NCBI GenBank assembly: GCA_900313005.1
Contig: ONZJ01000002.1
Coordinates: 417,001 to 481,000, forward strand
Length of the DNA stretch: 64,000 nt
Direction: 5' to 3'
From: Rhodobacteraceae bacterium EL129
GTDB lineage: Bacteria > Pseudomonadota > Alphaproteobacteria > Rhodobacterales > Rhodobacteraceae
This document shows positions 51,543 through 59,843 of the stretch, piece by piece. The notes below the pieces were generated by a model. That model did not search any database, was not told the DNA's origin, and worked only from the letters and a program-made list of their open reading frames with translations. The position numbers and the translations under genes were made by a program. Within the stretch, counting starts at the first letter, position 1. Every line of letters begins with the position of its first letter.

Positions 51543-53039
51543 TCAAATCGTCTGATCGTAATCACCCACCGAAGGCTCGGTGCGGATCACCGCGTCGATA
51601 TCGGCAAAGATGGCACGCATCTCGGCGTCGCTTTCCGAGCTTTCGCAGACGACAACCAGATTGGGTGTGTTGGACGAGGCGCGCACCAGACCCCAGCTGC
51701 CATTGTCGAGGATGACCCGGGCGCCGTTGACGGTGACCACCTCTTTGATCGGGCGGCCCGCCAAGGGCTCGCCTGCTTCATGCTTGGCGACCAGTTTTTC
51801 AACAAGCCGTTCCAACACGTCGTATTTTTCGGTGTCGGCGCAATAGGGTGACATTGTGGGCGTGGCCCAGGTCTGTGGCAAAGCCTTGCGCAGATCAGAC
51901 ATCGACATGTCTGGATTGCGGTCCATCAGCTTGCAGATTTCCACTGCCACGCGCATGCCGCAGTCGTATCCACGGCCGACGGGCTCGGCCAAGAAGTAAT
52001 GCCCGGATTTCTCAAACCCGGCCAGAGCGCCGATTTCCTTGACCCGGCGTTTCATGTGGCTGTGGCCGGTTTTCCAGTAGTCGGCTTTCACGCCATTGGC
52101 CTGCAATTCAGGGTCAGACGCAAACAGCCCGGTGGATTTCACATCCGCCACGAAGGTGGCACCGGGATGCAGCTTGCTGAGGTCGCGGGCCATGATGACA
52201 CCGACTTTATCGGCAAAGATTTCTTCGCCCTCGTCATCCACCACGCCGCAGCGGTCGCCGTCGCCGTCAAAGCCGAGGGCAAAATCCGCGCCTGATGCTT
52301 TCACGCTGTCCGACATATCGTGCAGCATTTCCATGGCTTCGGGGTTGGGATTGTAGTGGGGGAAGGTGTAGTCCAGCTCGTTGTGGCTTTCGACCACTTC
52401 GACGCCTATGCGTTTGAACAGCTCTGGCCCAAAGGCGCAGGCCGTGCCGTTGCCGGTGGCGCAGACGACCTTGAGTTTGCGGGTCATTTTGAAATCACCC
52501 ACCAGATCATCCAGATAGGCCTCACGCACTCCATCGACAAATTCGTAGGCACCGCCGGGGCGCGGCTCACCCTTGCCTGTAAGAACGATGTCACGCAGTT
52601 CGTCCATTTCATCCGGGCCGTGGGTGAGGGGGCGATCAAAGCCCATTTTCACCCCGGTCCAGCCGTTGGGATTGTGCGAGGCTGTGACCATAGCCACGGC
52701 GGGCACGTCCAGATGGAACTGACTGAAGTAGGCCATCGGGGACACGGCCGGGCCGATGTCTTTGACGCGAATGCCGGCCTGCATAAGCCCGATGATCAGG
52801 GCGTTTTTGATCGACAGAGAATAGTCGCGGTAGTCGTTGGCCACAGCGATCACCGGTGCGATCCCGCGGGCGTGCATCTGTGTACCCAAGCCCAGACCAA
52901 GTGCTGTGATGCCGGGCAGGTTGATCTCATCCGGGTACTTCCAGCGCGCGTCATATTCGCGGAACCCTGTCGGGGTGATCATTGCGTCACGCAGGAAATC
53001 CCAAGTGTTTGGGGTCGAATGAGGCAGGGGTTTTTTCAC
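51543..53039 (-). CDS. Phosphomannomutase/phosphoglucomutase
   Basis: A 498-residue phosphohexomutase of the AlgC/ManB type, interconverting hexose 6- and 1-phosphates for surface polysaccharide precursors. The catalytic phosphoserine is in VTASHNPNGWTGVKMG near 115, metal-binding FDGDGDRCGVVD near 253, a sugar-specificity loop in GEMMA-like position and a C-terminal phosphate site in the LVRASSNTPNLVVV segment. The start codon is GTG. It is the last gene of the kpsT-kpsE-kdsA unit, which supports a role in capsule precursor supply. Confidence 0.92.
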   Translation of the reverse strand: MKKPLPHSTPNTWDFLRDAMITPTGFREYDARWKYPDEINLPGITALGLGLGTQMHARGIAPVIAVANDYRDYSLSIKNALIIGLMQAGIRVKDIGPAVSPMAYFSQFHLDVPAVAMVTASHNPNGWTGVKMGFDRPLTHGPDEMDELRDIVLTGKGEPRPGGAYEFVDGVREAYLDDLVGDFKMTRKLKVVCATGNGTACAFGPELFKRIGVEVVESHNELDYTFPHYNPNPEAMEMLHDMSDSVKASGADFALGFDGDGDRCGVVDDEGEEIFADKVGVIMARDLSKLHPGATFVADVKSTGLFASDPELQANGVKADYWKTGHSHMKRRVKEIGALAGFEKSGHYFLAEPVGRGYDCGMRVAVEICKLMDRNPDMSMSDLRKALPQTWATPTMSPYCADTEKYDVLERLVEKLVAKHEAGEPLAGRPIKEVVTVNGARVILDNGSWGLVRASSNTPNLVVVCESSESDAEMRAIFADIDAVIRTEPSVGDYDQTI

Positions 53040-53060
53040 AGTAATGTCTTTCTAATTCTT

Positions 53061-53894
53061 TTACACAACCACCGGATTGGCTTTGGCAAGCCGGTCAAAC
53101 TGCATCAGTGTGTCGATCAGCCCGGGCATATTGTCCAGTCGGATCATGTTGGGGCCATCACAGGGGGCGTTGTCGGGGTCCTGGTGTGTTTCTGTGAACA
53201 CGGCCCCCACGCCGATGGCCACGGCCGCGCGGGCCAGAACCGGGGCGAATTCGCGTTGTCCGCCCGACGCCCCGCCCAATCCGCCGGGTTGAGCCACGGC
53301 ATGGGTCGCATCCATCACCACCGGATAGCCGGTTTTGGCCATTTCCGGCAGGGATTGCATGTCCACGACTAGACGGTTGTAGCCAAAGCTTGCACCGCGT
53401 TCGGTCAGCAGGATGTTGGTGTTGCCGGTGCTTTCGATCTTGGCCACGACATTGGGCATATCCCAAGGCGCCAGAAACTGGCCTTTCTTGACGTTGATCA
53501 CTGCGCCGGTTTTCCCGGCGGCGAGCAACAGCGAAGTCTGGCGACACAGAAAGGCCGGGATCTGCATCACATCGCAGACTTCGGCCACAGGGGCGCATTG
53601 TTCTTTTTCGTGGATGTCGGTGAGCACCGGCACGCCGATCTGATCCTTTACCGATTGCAGGACTTTCAGGCCTGCATCAAGGCCCAATGCGGGCTTTGCA
53701 TTCAGCGAGGTGCGATTGGCTTTGTCGAAGGAGCCTTTGAAGATGTACTGCGCGCCAGCGGCCGCGCAGGCTTCTTTCATCACACCAGCAATCATCTGCG
53801 CGTGGTCTGCGCTTTCTAGTTGGCAAGGGCCTGCGATCAGCGTCAGAGGCTGGGTGTTGCCAACGCTCAGTCCTGCAAAGTTTACATGTTTCAT
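53061..53894 (-). CDS. kdsA: 3-deoxy-8-phosphooctulonate (Kdo-8-phosphate) synthase
   Basis: Condenses arabinose-5-phosphate and phosphoenolpyruvate to Kdo-8-phosphate. The family pattern is visible: TLIAGPCQLESADHAQM near 16, FKGSFDKANRTSLNAKPALGLDAGL near 52, VLTDIHEKEQCAPVAEVCDVMQIPAFLCRQTSLL near 90-125, and the C-terminal VFTETHQDPDNAPCDGPNMI. Its ATG at 53894 starts one base after the kpsE stop, so the genes are coupled. Placed within a capsule export operon, it may supply the Kdo linker of the capsule glycolipid as well as LPS. Confidence 0.96.
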   Translation of the reverse strand: MKHVNFAGLSVGNTQPLTLIAGPCQLESADHAQMIAGVMKEACAAAGAQYIFKGSFDKANRTSLNAKPALGLDAGLKVLQSVKDQIGVPVLTDIHEKEQCAPVAEVCDVMQIPAFLCRQTSLLLAAGKTGAVINVKKGQFLAPWDMPNVVAKIESTGNTNILLTERGASFGYNRLVVDMQSLPEMAKTGYPVVMDATHAVAQPGGLGGASGGQREFAPVLARAAVAIGVGAVFTETHQDPDNAPCDGPNMIRLDNMPGLIDTLMQFDRLAKANPVVV

Positions 53895-53895
53895 C

Positions 53896-55560
53896 TTATG
53901 AGGATACCTGTTCACGAAGGATGGAAGCGGTCAGAGAGATCATCAGATAGATACCGGCAAAGATCAGGAAGGCCAAGATCGTGTTCTCAAAGGCCTTAGG
54001 ATAGCTTGGATCCTGGCTGGACAGAGGTTTTACGCTGACGGTCAGATAGCGGACCTGTTTGTTGGCTTCTATCTCGGACTGGCGTTTGGTTTCCAATGCC
54101 GCTTGCAGCACCAGATCAGCAGTGGCCAGATCCGCCTGCGCAATCTGGATATCCGCAGCCTGACTGGCCAGCGAGGTACTGCCTTCGGTGGCATCTGTCA
54201 GACGGGCGTTTTGCTTTTCATACTCGGTCGTCAAAACTTCGATTTCGCTGCGCAGGGCATCGACCTTGGATTGATTGGGCCGCGCGTTGTTCAGCTGAAT
54301 ATTCAACGCCAGCTGCTTTTCCTGCAGCTGCAATTCAACCGATGAAATCAATTGCCGGATCGCACCGATTTGCCCCGTAGGATCAAGGATCGTGCCCTCT
54401 TGCATGATCACCAGACGTTTTTGCGCCTCGCGGCGTTCAAACTTGGCCTCTTCGAGGCTGGCGATGGCTGTTTTCACCGCATCGAGACGTTTTTCCTGGC
54501 TCAGCTCATCCACGCGTTCTTCGGCGTAGGTGATGAGCCTTCTGGAAAACTCGGCGCTGACGTCTGGATCGGCGGTTGAAACTTCCATGCGGATGACGCC
54601 CTCGGTGGGGTCGTAGCCCAGTTTGACGTATTTGGCATAAAGCTTGTGCGCGCTTTCGTTGCTGGCATCCGCGCTGAGGCGTTGAATGGCATCAATGCCA
54701 GGTTGGCTGAAGTGATCGCGGAAGCCCAGATCAGAATCGAGACGCAGCATGGCGTCCTTGGATTCAAGATAACTTTGCGTGGCAATGGCGTCCTGTCCGG
54801 TGGCGAATTGGCTGGGCAATAGGCCGCCAAGGCCGCCGCCAGCACCACCGCCTGCGCCATCGGCGGTGAGGATCAGGAACTCGGACTTGGTTGAGTACAT
54901 TGGGGTGGCGATTTGGTAATAGTAAAAACCCACGATAAAAGTAGGCAGCATCACAAAGGCCAGCAGTCGGGAAAACAGCAGCATCATCTTGCGACGGCGG
55001 CGGCGGCCGATGTCGCGCTGAATTTCCATGATTTCCGCGGCCCGGCGATCGGCGGGGTTCAATTCGGTCGAGGGCAGCTGCATCTGGCCCACAGGCACGG
55101 TTTGCGGCAGTTGTACCTTTTTCTTTTGCACGGCGGCGGCTTCGGCTTCGGCCACAGGGGCCTCAAGCCCGTCGTCGGGGTCCTGTGCCACCAACTCAAG
55201 AATGTTGGCGCGCTGGAACGGGTCAATTCCCTTGGCGCGTAGAAGGCGCACGGCGTCAAAATCAGATGTGGGCGCCATGCCTTGTTTTTGTGCCATGCGG
55301 CGGGCCATGCGCAGCTGCCGACCTGTCAGGCCCTCTTTGCGGATGTCGTCAATGCTTTGGGCTGCGGTCATTTCACGTGCGCTGCTGACCTGTCCGTCGC
55401 GGGCGGCGGGGGGTGCAGGTGGTGGTGTTTGGGCTGCAGCCTCAGCAGCCCCTGCAGGGGCAGTGCCTGCTGGCGCAGCGGTGCGCGCAGATGTGGCTCC
55501 GCCGGGGGGCGGGGTCGTGCGACGGATGCGGAACTTCTTAGCCTTGGGTTTCGTAGTCAT
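53896..55560 (-). CDS. KpsE/Wzz-type capsule export inner-membrane protein
   Basis: A 554-residue polysaccharide co-polymerase-like protein of the KpsE/CtrB type. A Pro/Ala-rich cytoplasmic N-terminus (about 1-170, TPPPGG...APAGT) precedes one transmembrane helix (about 185-210, LLAFVMLPTFIVGFYYYQIA). A periplasmic coiled-coil region follows (about 330-520, EERVDELSQEKRLDAVKTAIASLEE), and a second helix near the end (ILAFLIFAGIYLMISL). It couples the ABC exporter to the outer-membrane channel. The long N-terminal extension is unusual against E. coli KpsE. It overlaps kpsT by 23 bases; the chosen ATG at 55560 begins MTTKPKAKK. Confidence 0.85.
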   Translation of the reverse strand: MTTKPKAKKFRIRRTTPPPGGATSARTAAPAGTAPAGAAEAAAQTPPPAPPAARDGQVSSAREMTAAQSIDDIRKEGLTGRQLRMARRMAQKQGMAPTSDFDAVRLLRAKGIDPFQRANILELVAQDPDDGLEAPVAEAEAAAVQKKKVQLPQTVPVGQMQLPSTELNPADRRAAEIMEIQRDIGRRRRRKMMLLFSRLLAFVMLPTFIVGFYYYQIATPMYSTKSEFLILTADGAGGGAGGGLGGLLPSQFATGQDAIATQSYLESKDAMLRLDSDLGFRDHFSQPGIDAIQRLSADASNESAHKLYAKYVKLGYDPTEGVIRMEVSTADPDVSAEFSRRLITYAEERVDELSQEKRLDAVKTAIASLEEAKFERREAQKRLVIMQEGTILDPTGQIGAIRQLISSVELQLQEKQLALNIQLNNARPNQSKVDALRSEIEVLTTEYEKQNARLTDATEGSTSLASQAADIQIAQADLATADLVLQAALETKRQSEIEANKQVRYLTVSVKPLSSQDPSYPKAFENTILAFLIFAGIYLMISLTASILREQVSS

Positions 55561-56197
55561 AGAGCTGCTTTGCCTCTTCCAAGGTATCAAACATATACAA
55601 TTTGCCGCCCATCAGAACGGCGGCTTCACGCGCAAACTTTTCAAGCGTCGCGGCCTGGTGCGACACGATGATGACGGTTGTGGTGCGCAGACGCTCGCGC
55701 AAAATTTCACCCGCTTTGCGGTTAAATTCAACGTCCGTTGATCCGGGCATCCCTTCGTCGATCAGATACATATCAAAATCGAGCGCCAACATCAGCGCGA
55801 AGGTGAACCGAGCCTTCATCCCGGACGAATAGGTGCCCAGGGGCTGATCGAAGTATTCGCCCAGATTGCACATCCAGCGGCAGTAGGCCTCAACATAGTC
55901 GGGATCAAGACCATAGAGCCGCGCAATGTAGCGTGCGTTTTCCATGGCCGATATTTTCGAGATCACTCCGCCCATAAAGCCCAGCGGAAAAGAGATGCGG
56001 CAGCCCCGGCGGATTTCGCCCTCATCCGGCTTCTCCAGACCTGCCATCATGTTGATCAGGGTGGTTTTGCCGGTGCCATTGGGCGCCAGAATGCCCAGTG
56101 AGCGGCCAATTTCCACGCGAAAAGACACCTGCTCAAGGATCACCTTGCGCTGAGTGCCCGTCCAGAAGGACTTGCTCACGTTGTTAAATTCGAGCAT
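55538..56197 (-). CDS. kpsT: Capsule export ABC transporter ATPase KpsT
   Basis: A 219-residue ATP-binding subunit of a group 2/3-type capsular polysaccharide exporter. Walker A is LGILAPNGTGKTTLINM; the usual first Gly is Ala here, as seen in some KpsT. The signature region is YSSGMKARFTFALMLALDFDMYLIDE, the KpsT version of the LSGGQ/Walker B stretch, and VSHQA near 175 carries the switch His. The permease partner kpsM is not in the window. It is the first gene of the operon, with tandem dyads about 90-130 nt upstream. Confidence 0.93.
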   Translation of the reverse strand: MLEFNNVSKSFWTGTQRKVILEQVSFRVEIGRSLGILAPNGTGKTTLINMMAGLEKPDEGEIRRGCRISFPLGFMGGVISKISAMENARYIARLYGLDPDYVEAYCRWMCNLGEYFDQPLGTYSSGMKARFTFALMLALDFDMYLIDEGMPGSTDVEFNRKAGEILRERLRTTTVIIVSHQAATLEKFAREAAVLMGGKLYMFDTLEEAKQLYDYETQG

Positions 56198-56287
56198 CCA
56201 CTGCGCTCCGAAACTGCTCTGGCACCCTCTTTACCGGGGTTTTGTTAAGACATGATTAGCCATCTTCGCCGCCATTATGACGGATCA

Positions 56288-56326
56288 GGGCAGAATATGC
56301 CAATTAAACAGGGCAAGAATATGCCC
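56288..56326. promoter_or_regulatory. Tandem GGGCA-(N4-5)-TATGCC dyads upstream of kpsT
   Basis: GGGCAGAATATGCC and GGGCAAGAATATGCCC, start to start 23 bases, in the 200-base gap between nhaA and kpsT. Each is a GGGCA/TGCCC-type dyad, so this looks like a double operator for the capsule operon. The regulator is unknown. Confidence 0.5.
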
Positions 56327-56397
56327 GATTGACGAAAAACTTGATTTAAAGGGGAATGAGCCTTGTGAGCAGGGTGCCAGCGCAACCGGGCCAGGCA

Positions 56398-57645
56398 TTA
56401 CAGCTCTTGTTTTACAACCTTTGTCAGCTTGCCCGCCACAATGGAAATCACCGCAGCCATGAAGCTGAATAACGCGCCCATTTTGGCGGCATCCTGGATG
56501 GGACCCGGCTCGAACGCGACGGAGGCCACGAAAAGTGATACGGTAAAGCCAATGGCTGCAACACAGCCAATGACCACAAGGTCGATGATCCGCATCCCTT
56601 GGGGCAAGCCCAGCCCCATCGGTCGTGCGGCGAGCCAGCCAAACAAAAGGATGCCAACCGGCTTGCCGACGATCAGACCTGCCAGAACCAGCCAGGTGGC
56701 ATCGCCGATGGCTTCGAACTTCACGCCGGCGTTCAGCAATCCGAAGAAGAACAGGACAATCTCAACAGGATGTTTCAGGGCGTGCTCCATCACGTTCAGC
56801 AGATCCCGAAGGTATTTCTCGGCCTCGGAAAACAATCCGAAGGCGCGGTCCGCGTGCGGAATGGTCAGGACGATGGGCAAAAGACCGAGTGCCGGGTGCA
56901 GGCCCGAACGCATGAAGCCATACCAGCTGATGCAGCCTGCCAGAATGTAGGGCAGCCCCCCCAGAGATTTACGAATGCGGGACGAATTGGGGCGATCCTG
57001 CTTGCCGCGATCCAGATAGCGCGGAAACCAGTTGAACAGAACAAAGACAGCAATCGCTGCTCCGAATGACATCAGCAGCCATTCTGGTGCAAGATCACCG
57101 CTAGGATAGAATATCGCCAGAATGATCAGCCCGCAGGCGTCATCGGCAATCGCCAGCAGCAGCAAGAACCGCACCGCCGGATGGCCTGCGCCAAAGACCA
57201 GGCGGCCCACCAGATAGCTGAATGCAATGTCGGTCGCGGTGGGAATGGCCCAGCCGTTGGCCACGGCATCATAGGTGTCAGACCCCATCATTGCGGCCAA
57301 GCCGAGGTAAATTGCGATTGGGCCAAACATGCCGCCGGCCGTTGCAATCAAGGGGGTTGCGGCCTTTTTCCCGCGCAAGGAGCCGTTCCTGAGGATCACG
57401 GCCTCCCACACTTCTTTGGCCGCAATGGCAAAGAACAATGCCATCAAAACGTCGTTGACCAGATAGTGCAGGGTCAGGGTGCGATGCCCGTCGTGATAAT
57501 GGCCAATCGGGGCGTGATCCCAGATCACAAACTCAACGAAATGGTGATAGCTGTCGTAATCTACATTTGCCCAGATCAGGGCCGTGACGGCCCCGAGGAT
57601 CAACAGCAAGGAATAGTCGGTGACAAAATTCCAGACGCGGTACAT
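56398..57645 (-). CDS. nhaA: NhaA-family Na+/H+ antiporter
   Basis: A 415-residue inner-membrane antiporter that exports sodium in exchange for protons. About eleven hydrophobic helices; the NhaA pattern ANGWAIPTATDIAFSYLVGRL carries the essential ATDIAF region, with LLLAIADDACGLIILAIFY supplying the acidic pair (Asp-Asp) near 170. Family block VKFEAIGDATWLVLAGLIVGKPVGILLFGWLA is present. I chose the ATG at 57645 because GAGGG lies five bases upstream; a GTG four codons earlier is possible. The gene stands alone between the capsule operon and the permease gene. Confidence 0.95.
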   Translation of the reverse strand: MYRVWNFVTDYSLLLILGAVTALIWANVDYDSYHHFVEFVIWDHAPIGHYHDGHRTLTLHYLVNDVLMALFFAIAAKEVWEAVILRNGSLRGKKAATPLIATAGGMFGPIAIYLGLAAMMGSDTYDAVANGWAIPTATDIAFSYLVGRLVFGAGHPAVRFLLLLAIADDACGLIILAIFYPSGDLAPEWLLMSFGAAIAVFVLFNWFPRYLDRGKQDRPNSSRIRKSLGGLPYILAGCISWYGFMRSGLHPALGLLPIVLTIPHADRAFGLFSEAEKYLRDLLNVMEHALKHPVEIVLFFFGLLNAGVKFEAIGDATWLVLAGLIVGKPVGILLFGWLAARPMGLGLPQGMRIIDLVVIGCVAAIGFTVSLFVASVAFEPGPIQDAAKMGALFSFMAAVISIVAGKLTKVVKQEL

Positions 57646-57771
57646 GGCAGCCCTCACCCGTATTTTGGTCTTTATGGGGTCCGATCAGGAGTAAGCCATT
57701 TCAACTTATGGGGCAACCGAGAGAGAGGGGATGTGGTCCAAGAGTTTGCGTACCTTGCGGCAGCTGGGGGG

Positions 57772-58806
57772 TCACGCCACCATTTGCCAGATCAGCCCGG
57801 CCAGGATCGCGCCGATCATGGCATAGCCGATGTAGGCTGCAAAAACGCGGGGTTTGACCAGCGCCCAGACGGCCACGGCTGCCGGGATGCAGCTGACACC
57901 GCCTGCGATGACAAAGGACATGGCCGCACCCTGCGTCATGCCTTGGGCCAGCAAGGCGTCAACCAGAGGCACCGCTGCATAACCGTTCAGATAGGCCGGT
58001 GCGCCCACCAATGCGCCCAGAATGATCGGCAGGATACCAGTGCCACCCAGCACCTTGGCCACGGCCTCGGCGGGGATATAGGTCAGCATCAGGGCCTCGA
58101 TCACATAGGCCAGCGCCAGCCATTTCAGCAAGAAGACACCGTTGTCCAATGTGGTGGCCTTAAAAGCTGCGATGCGAGGGGATTCCCTCCAGAAGGCCCA
58201 CAAAGGTTTACCTTCAAAGGGTTTTTTGACGCCGCAACAGCCGCCAACCTGCTGTTTTTCACGCAAGGGATCTGCGAAAACCGGTGAGCGTGCCGTCAGC
58301 ATCGTGGCAAACCCGCCCAGCAGGCCGATGGAAATGGCCGCGATGGTTTTGGCGATGGCAAACTCCCAACCCAGGGTGCCCGACGTGATCAGGAACATCG
58401 CCGGGTCCATCAATGGCGAGGCCAGCCAGAACGCCATGACGGCGGCCAAGGGTGCCCCGAGGGCCAACATGGCGGCGATGAAGGGAATGACCTCGCAACT
58501 GCAAAAGGGGGAGAGACCACCCAAGGCCGCTGCGGCGATGATCATACGCACCTGCGGCCCTTCAAAGGCCCGCGCCAGCAAGGTTTCGGCCCCCGTGGCC
58601 TTGAGATAGGCCACCGTCAAAACGGCAAAGAGGATGAACGGCGCGGTGTGCAACAAAGCGCCACTGGCAAATGTCACCGTGGGCCAGAATTGCGGCCAGT
58701 CGAACAGGGCGACGGCAAGCAGGATCAGGACCAGAGCGGCCCAGGCCTTGTCGATCTTCCAGCTGCGTTTGGGCGCGCTGGATTGCGGTTCGGTGATATC
58801 AGCCAT
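57772..58806 (-). CDS. ArsP-type permease (predicted metalloid/organoarsenical exporter)
   Basis: A 344-residue permease of the ArsP/YraQ (DUF318) family with about eight to ten hydrophobic helices. The diagnostic block is LGGLSPFCSCEVIPFIAAMLALG near 110 (the CSC motif), and KPLWAFWRESPRIAAF, GALVGAPAYLNGYAAVPLVDALLAQGM and the C-terminal helices follow. VGGCCGVKKP is a Cys-rich loop, possibly metal-binding. ArsP exports trivalent organoarsenicals; other members may carry other metals. It overlaps arsR by eight bases, so control by that regulator is likely. ATG at 58806 is the most sensible start. Confidence 0.88.
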   Translation of the reverse strand: MADITEPQSSAPKRSWKIDKAWAALVLILLAVALFDWPQFWPTVTFASGALLHTAPFILFAVLTVAYLKATGAETLLARAFEGPQVRMIIAAAALGGLSPFCSCEVIPFIAAMLALGAPLAAVMAFWLASPLMDPAMFLITSGTLGWEFAIAKTIAAISIGLLGGFATMLTARSPVFADPLREKQQVGGCCGVKKPFEGKPLWAFWRESPRIAAFKATTLDNGVFLLKWLALAYVIEALMLTYIPAEAVAKVLGGTGILPIILGALVGAPAYLNGYAAVPLVDALLAQGMTQGAAMSFVIAGGVSCIPAAVAVWALVKPRVFAAYIGYAMIGAILAGLIWQMVA

Positions 58807-59137
58807 GATCATGTTCCGTTTCAGGGCAATCGGCGCAGCATTCGCGCAGAAGAAAGTTTGAGAGCTGTCGCAACTCGTCATAAGCCACGGCCGCACAGAT
58901 GATGGAGCGGCCTTTGCGTTCCTGCGTTACAAGGCCCGCCTGCGCGAGGATTTTCATGTGATGCGTGAGCGTAGAGCCTGTGACGCCGCTGCGTGTGCCT
59001 AATTCGCCGATCGAGAGGCCCTCGGGGCCTGCGCGCACCAGGGTGTGCAGCACGCTAAGGCGTTGTTCGCTGCCAAGGGCCGCAAAGGTCGAAGCGGCGA
59101 GGGTCAGGTCAAGATCGGGAATCGCTGTCTGTTTCAT
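58799..59137 (-). CDS. ArsR-family (SmtB-like) metalloid/metal-responsive repressor
   Basis: A 112-residue winged helix-turn-helix regulator: LAASTFAALGSEQRLSVLHTLVRAGPEGLSIGELGTRSGVTGSTLTHHMKILAQAGLVTQERKG is recognisable throughout. It lacks the classical ELCVCDL arsenic site; a C-terminal CCADCPETEHDHG with three Cys and two His could be its metal site. The ATG at 59137 begins MKQTAIPD. It has no Shine-Dalgarno, and a TATAAT ten bases upstream would give a nearly leaderless mRNA. The -10 lies inside a 20-bp operator, so it probably represses itself and arsP. Confidence 0.9.
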   Translation of the reverse strand: MKQTAIPDLDLTLAASTFAALGSEQRLSVLHTLVRAGPEGLSIGELGTRSGVTGSTLTHHMKILAQAGLVTQERKGRSIICAAVAYDELRQLSNFLLRECCADCPETEHDHG

Positions 59138-59157
59138 ATTTCTAGAATTATAGAAAT
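59138..59157 (-). promoter_or_regulatory. Operator 1 of the ArsR gene, containing its -10 box
   Basis: ATTTCTAGAATTATAGAAAT, an imperfect 20-bp dyad abutting the arsR start codon. Read on the minus strand, TATAAT at 59152-59147 is inside it. Confidence 0.7.
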
Positions 59158-59178
59158 GAATGGAGAAAGGCAAGAGTT

Positions 59179-59198
59179 ATTTCGATAATTATCGAAAT
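59179..59198. promoter_or_regulatory. Operator 2, perfect 20-bp palindrome
   Basis: ATTTCGATAATTATCGAAAT reads the same on both strands. It shares ATTTC-N10-GAAAT with operator 1; centres 41 bases apart. It lies between arsR and the UDG-family gene. Confidence 0.7.
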
Positions 59199-59252
59199 GA
59201 TGGGCTGGGGGTATCCCTGTACAAGGATACAAAGACATCGTTACAAGGGTTT

Positions 59253-59843
59253 ATGCTTGATCTTGCTGATGAAATCCGCGCGTGTCGCCTGTGTGAAGAC
59301 CGCTTTGCCGCGACCCATACGGCACATGAACCGCGCCCCGTTGCATGGTTTCAGCCGACGGCGCGGCTGCTGATCGCAGGGCAGGCGCCGGGGATGCGGG
59401 TGCACCAGTCGGGTGTGCCGTTTGATGATCCTTCGGGCGAGCGGTTGCGCGATTGGCTGGGGCTGGACCGCGATGCGTTTTATGACACCTCCCGCGTGGC
59501 GATTGTACCGATGGCGTTTTGCTTTCCGGGGTATAACGCCAAGGGATCAGACCTGCCACCGCCACCCATTTGTGGAAAGACGTGGCATGAGCGGGTGATG
59601 GCGACGCTGACCGATGTGCAGATGACCGTTTTGGTCGGAGGATATGCGCATAAATACCACATGGGCGTCAAAACATCTGTCACGGACACCGTGCAGAACT
59701 GGCGCGCCCATGCGCCGCAGGTTTTCGCCTTGCCGCACCCGTCGTGGCGCAATACCGGTTGGCTGAAGAAACATCCGTGGTTTGAGGCCGAGCTGCTGCC
59801 CGAACTGCGCCAAAACGTGCAAAAGGTGCTGCATGGCGAATGA
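59253..59843 (+). CDS. Uracil-DNA glycosylase family protein
   Basis: A 196-residue protein of the UDG superfamily. An early Cys-containing segment (DLADEIRACRLCEDRFA, iron-sulfur-like spacing) precedes LLIAGQAPGMRVHQSGVPFDDPSGERLRDWLG, the family motif 1 region, and ALPHPSWRNTGWLKK near the C-terminus is the motif 2 region. It may remove uracil or another lesion; the exact class is unclear. The ATG at 59253 has AAGGG upstream; longer in-frame starts run back through operator 2. It is divergent from arsR, and could be co-regulated through the shared operators. Confidence 0.8.
   Translation: MLDLADEIRACRLCEDRFAATHTAHEPRPVAWFQPTARLLIAGQAPGMRVHQSGVPFDDPSGERLRDWLGLDRDAFYDTSRVAIVPMAFCFPGYNAKGSDLPPPPICGKTWHERVMATLTDVQMTVLVGGYAHKYHMGVKTSVTDTVQNWRAHAPQVFALPHPSWRNTGWLKKHPWFEAELLPELRQNVQKVLHGE

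Noticed and set aside
52320-53372. Plus-strand open frame of 350 codons opposite the phosphomannomutase and kdsA
   Set aside because: Antisense shadow: rich in His, Gly and Val and without any family motif.
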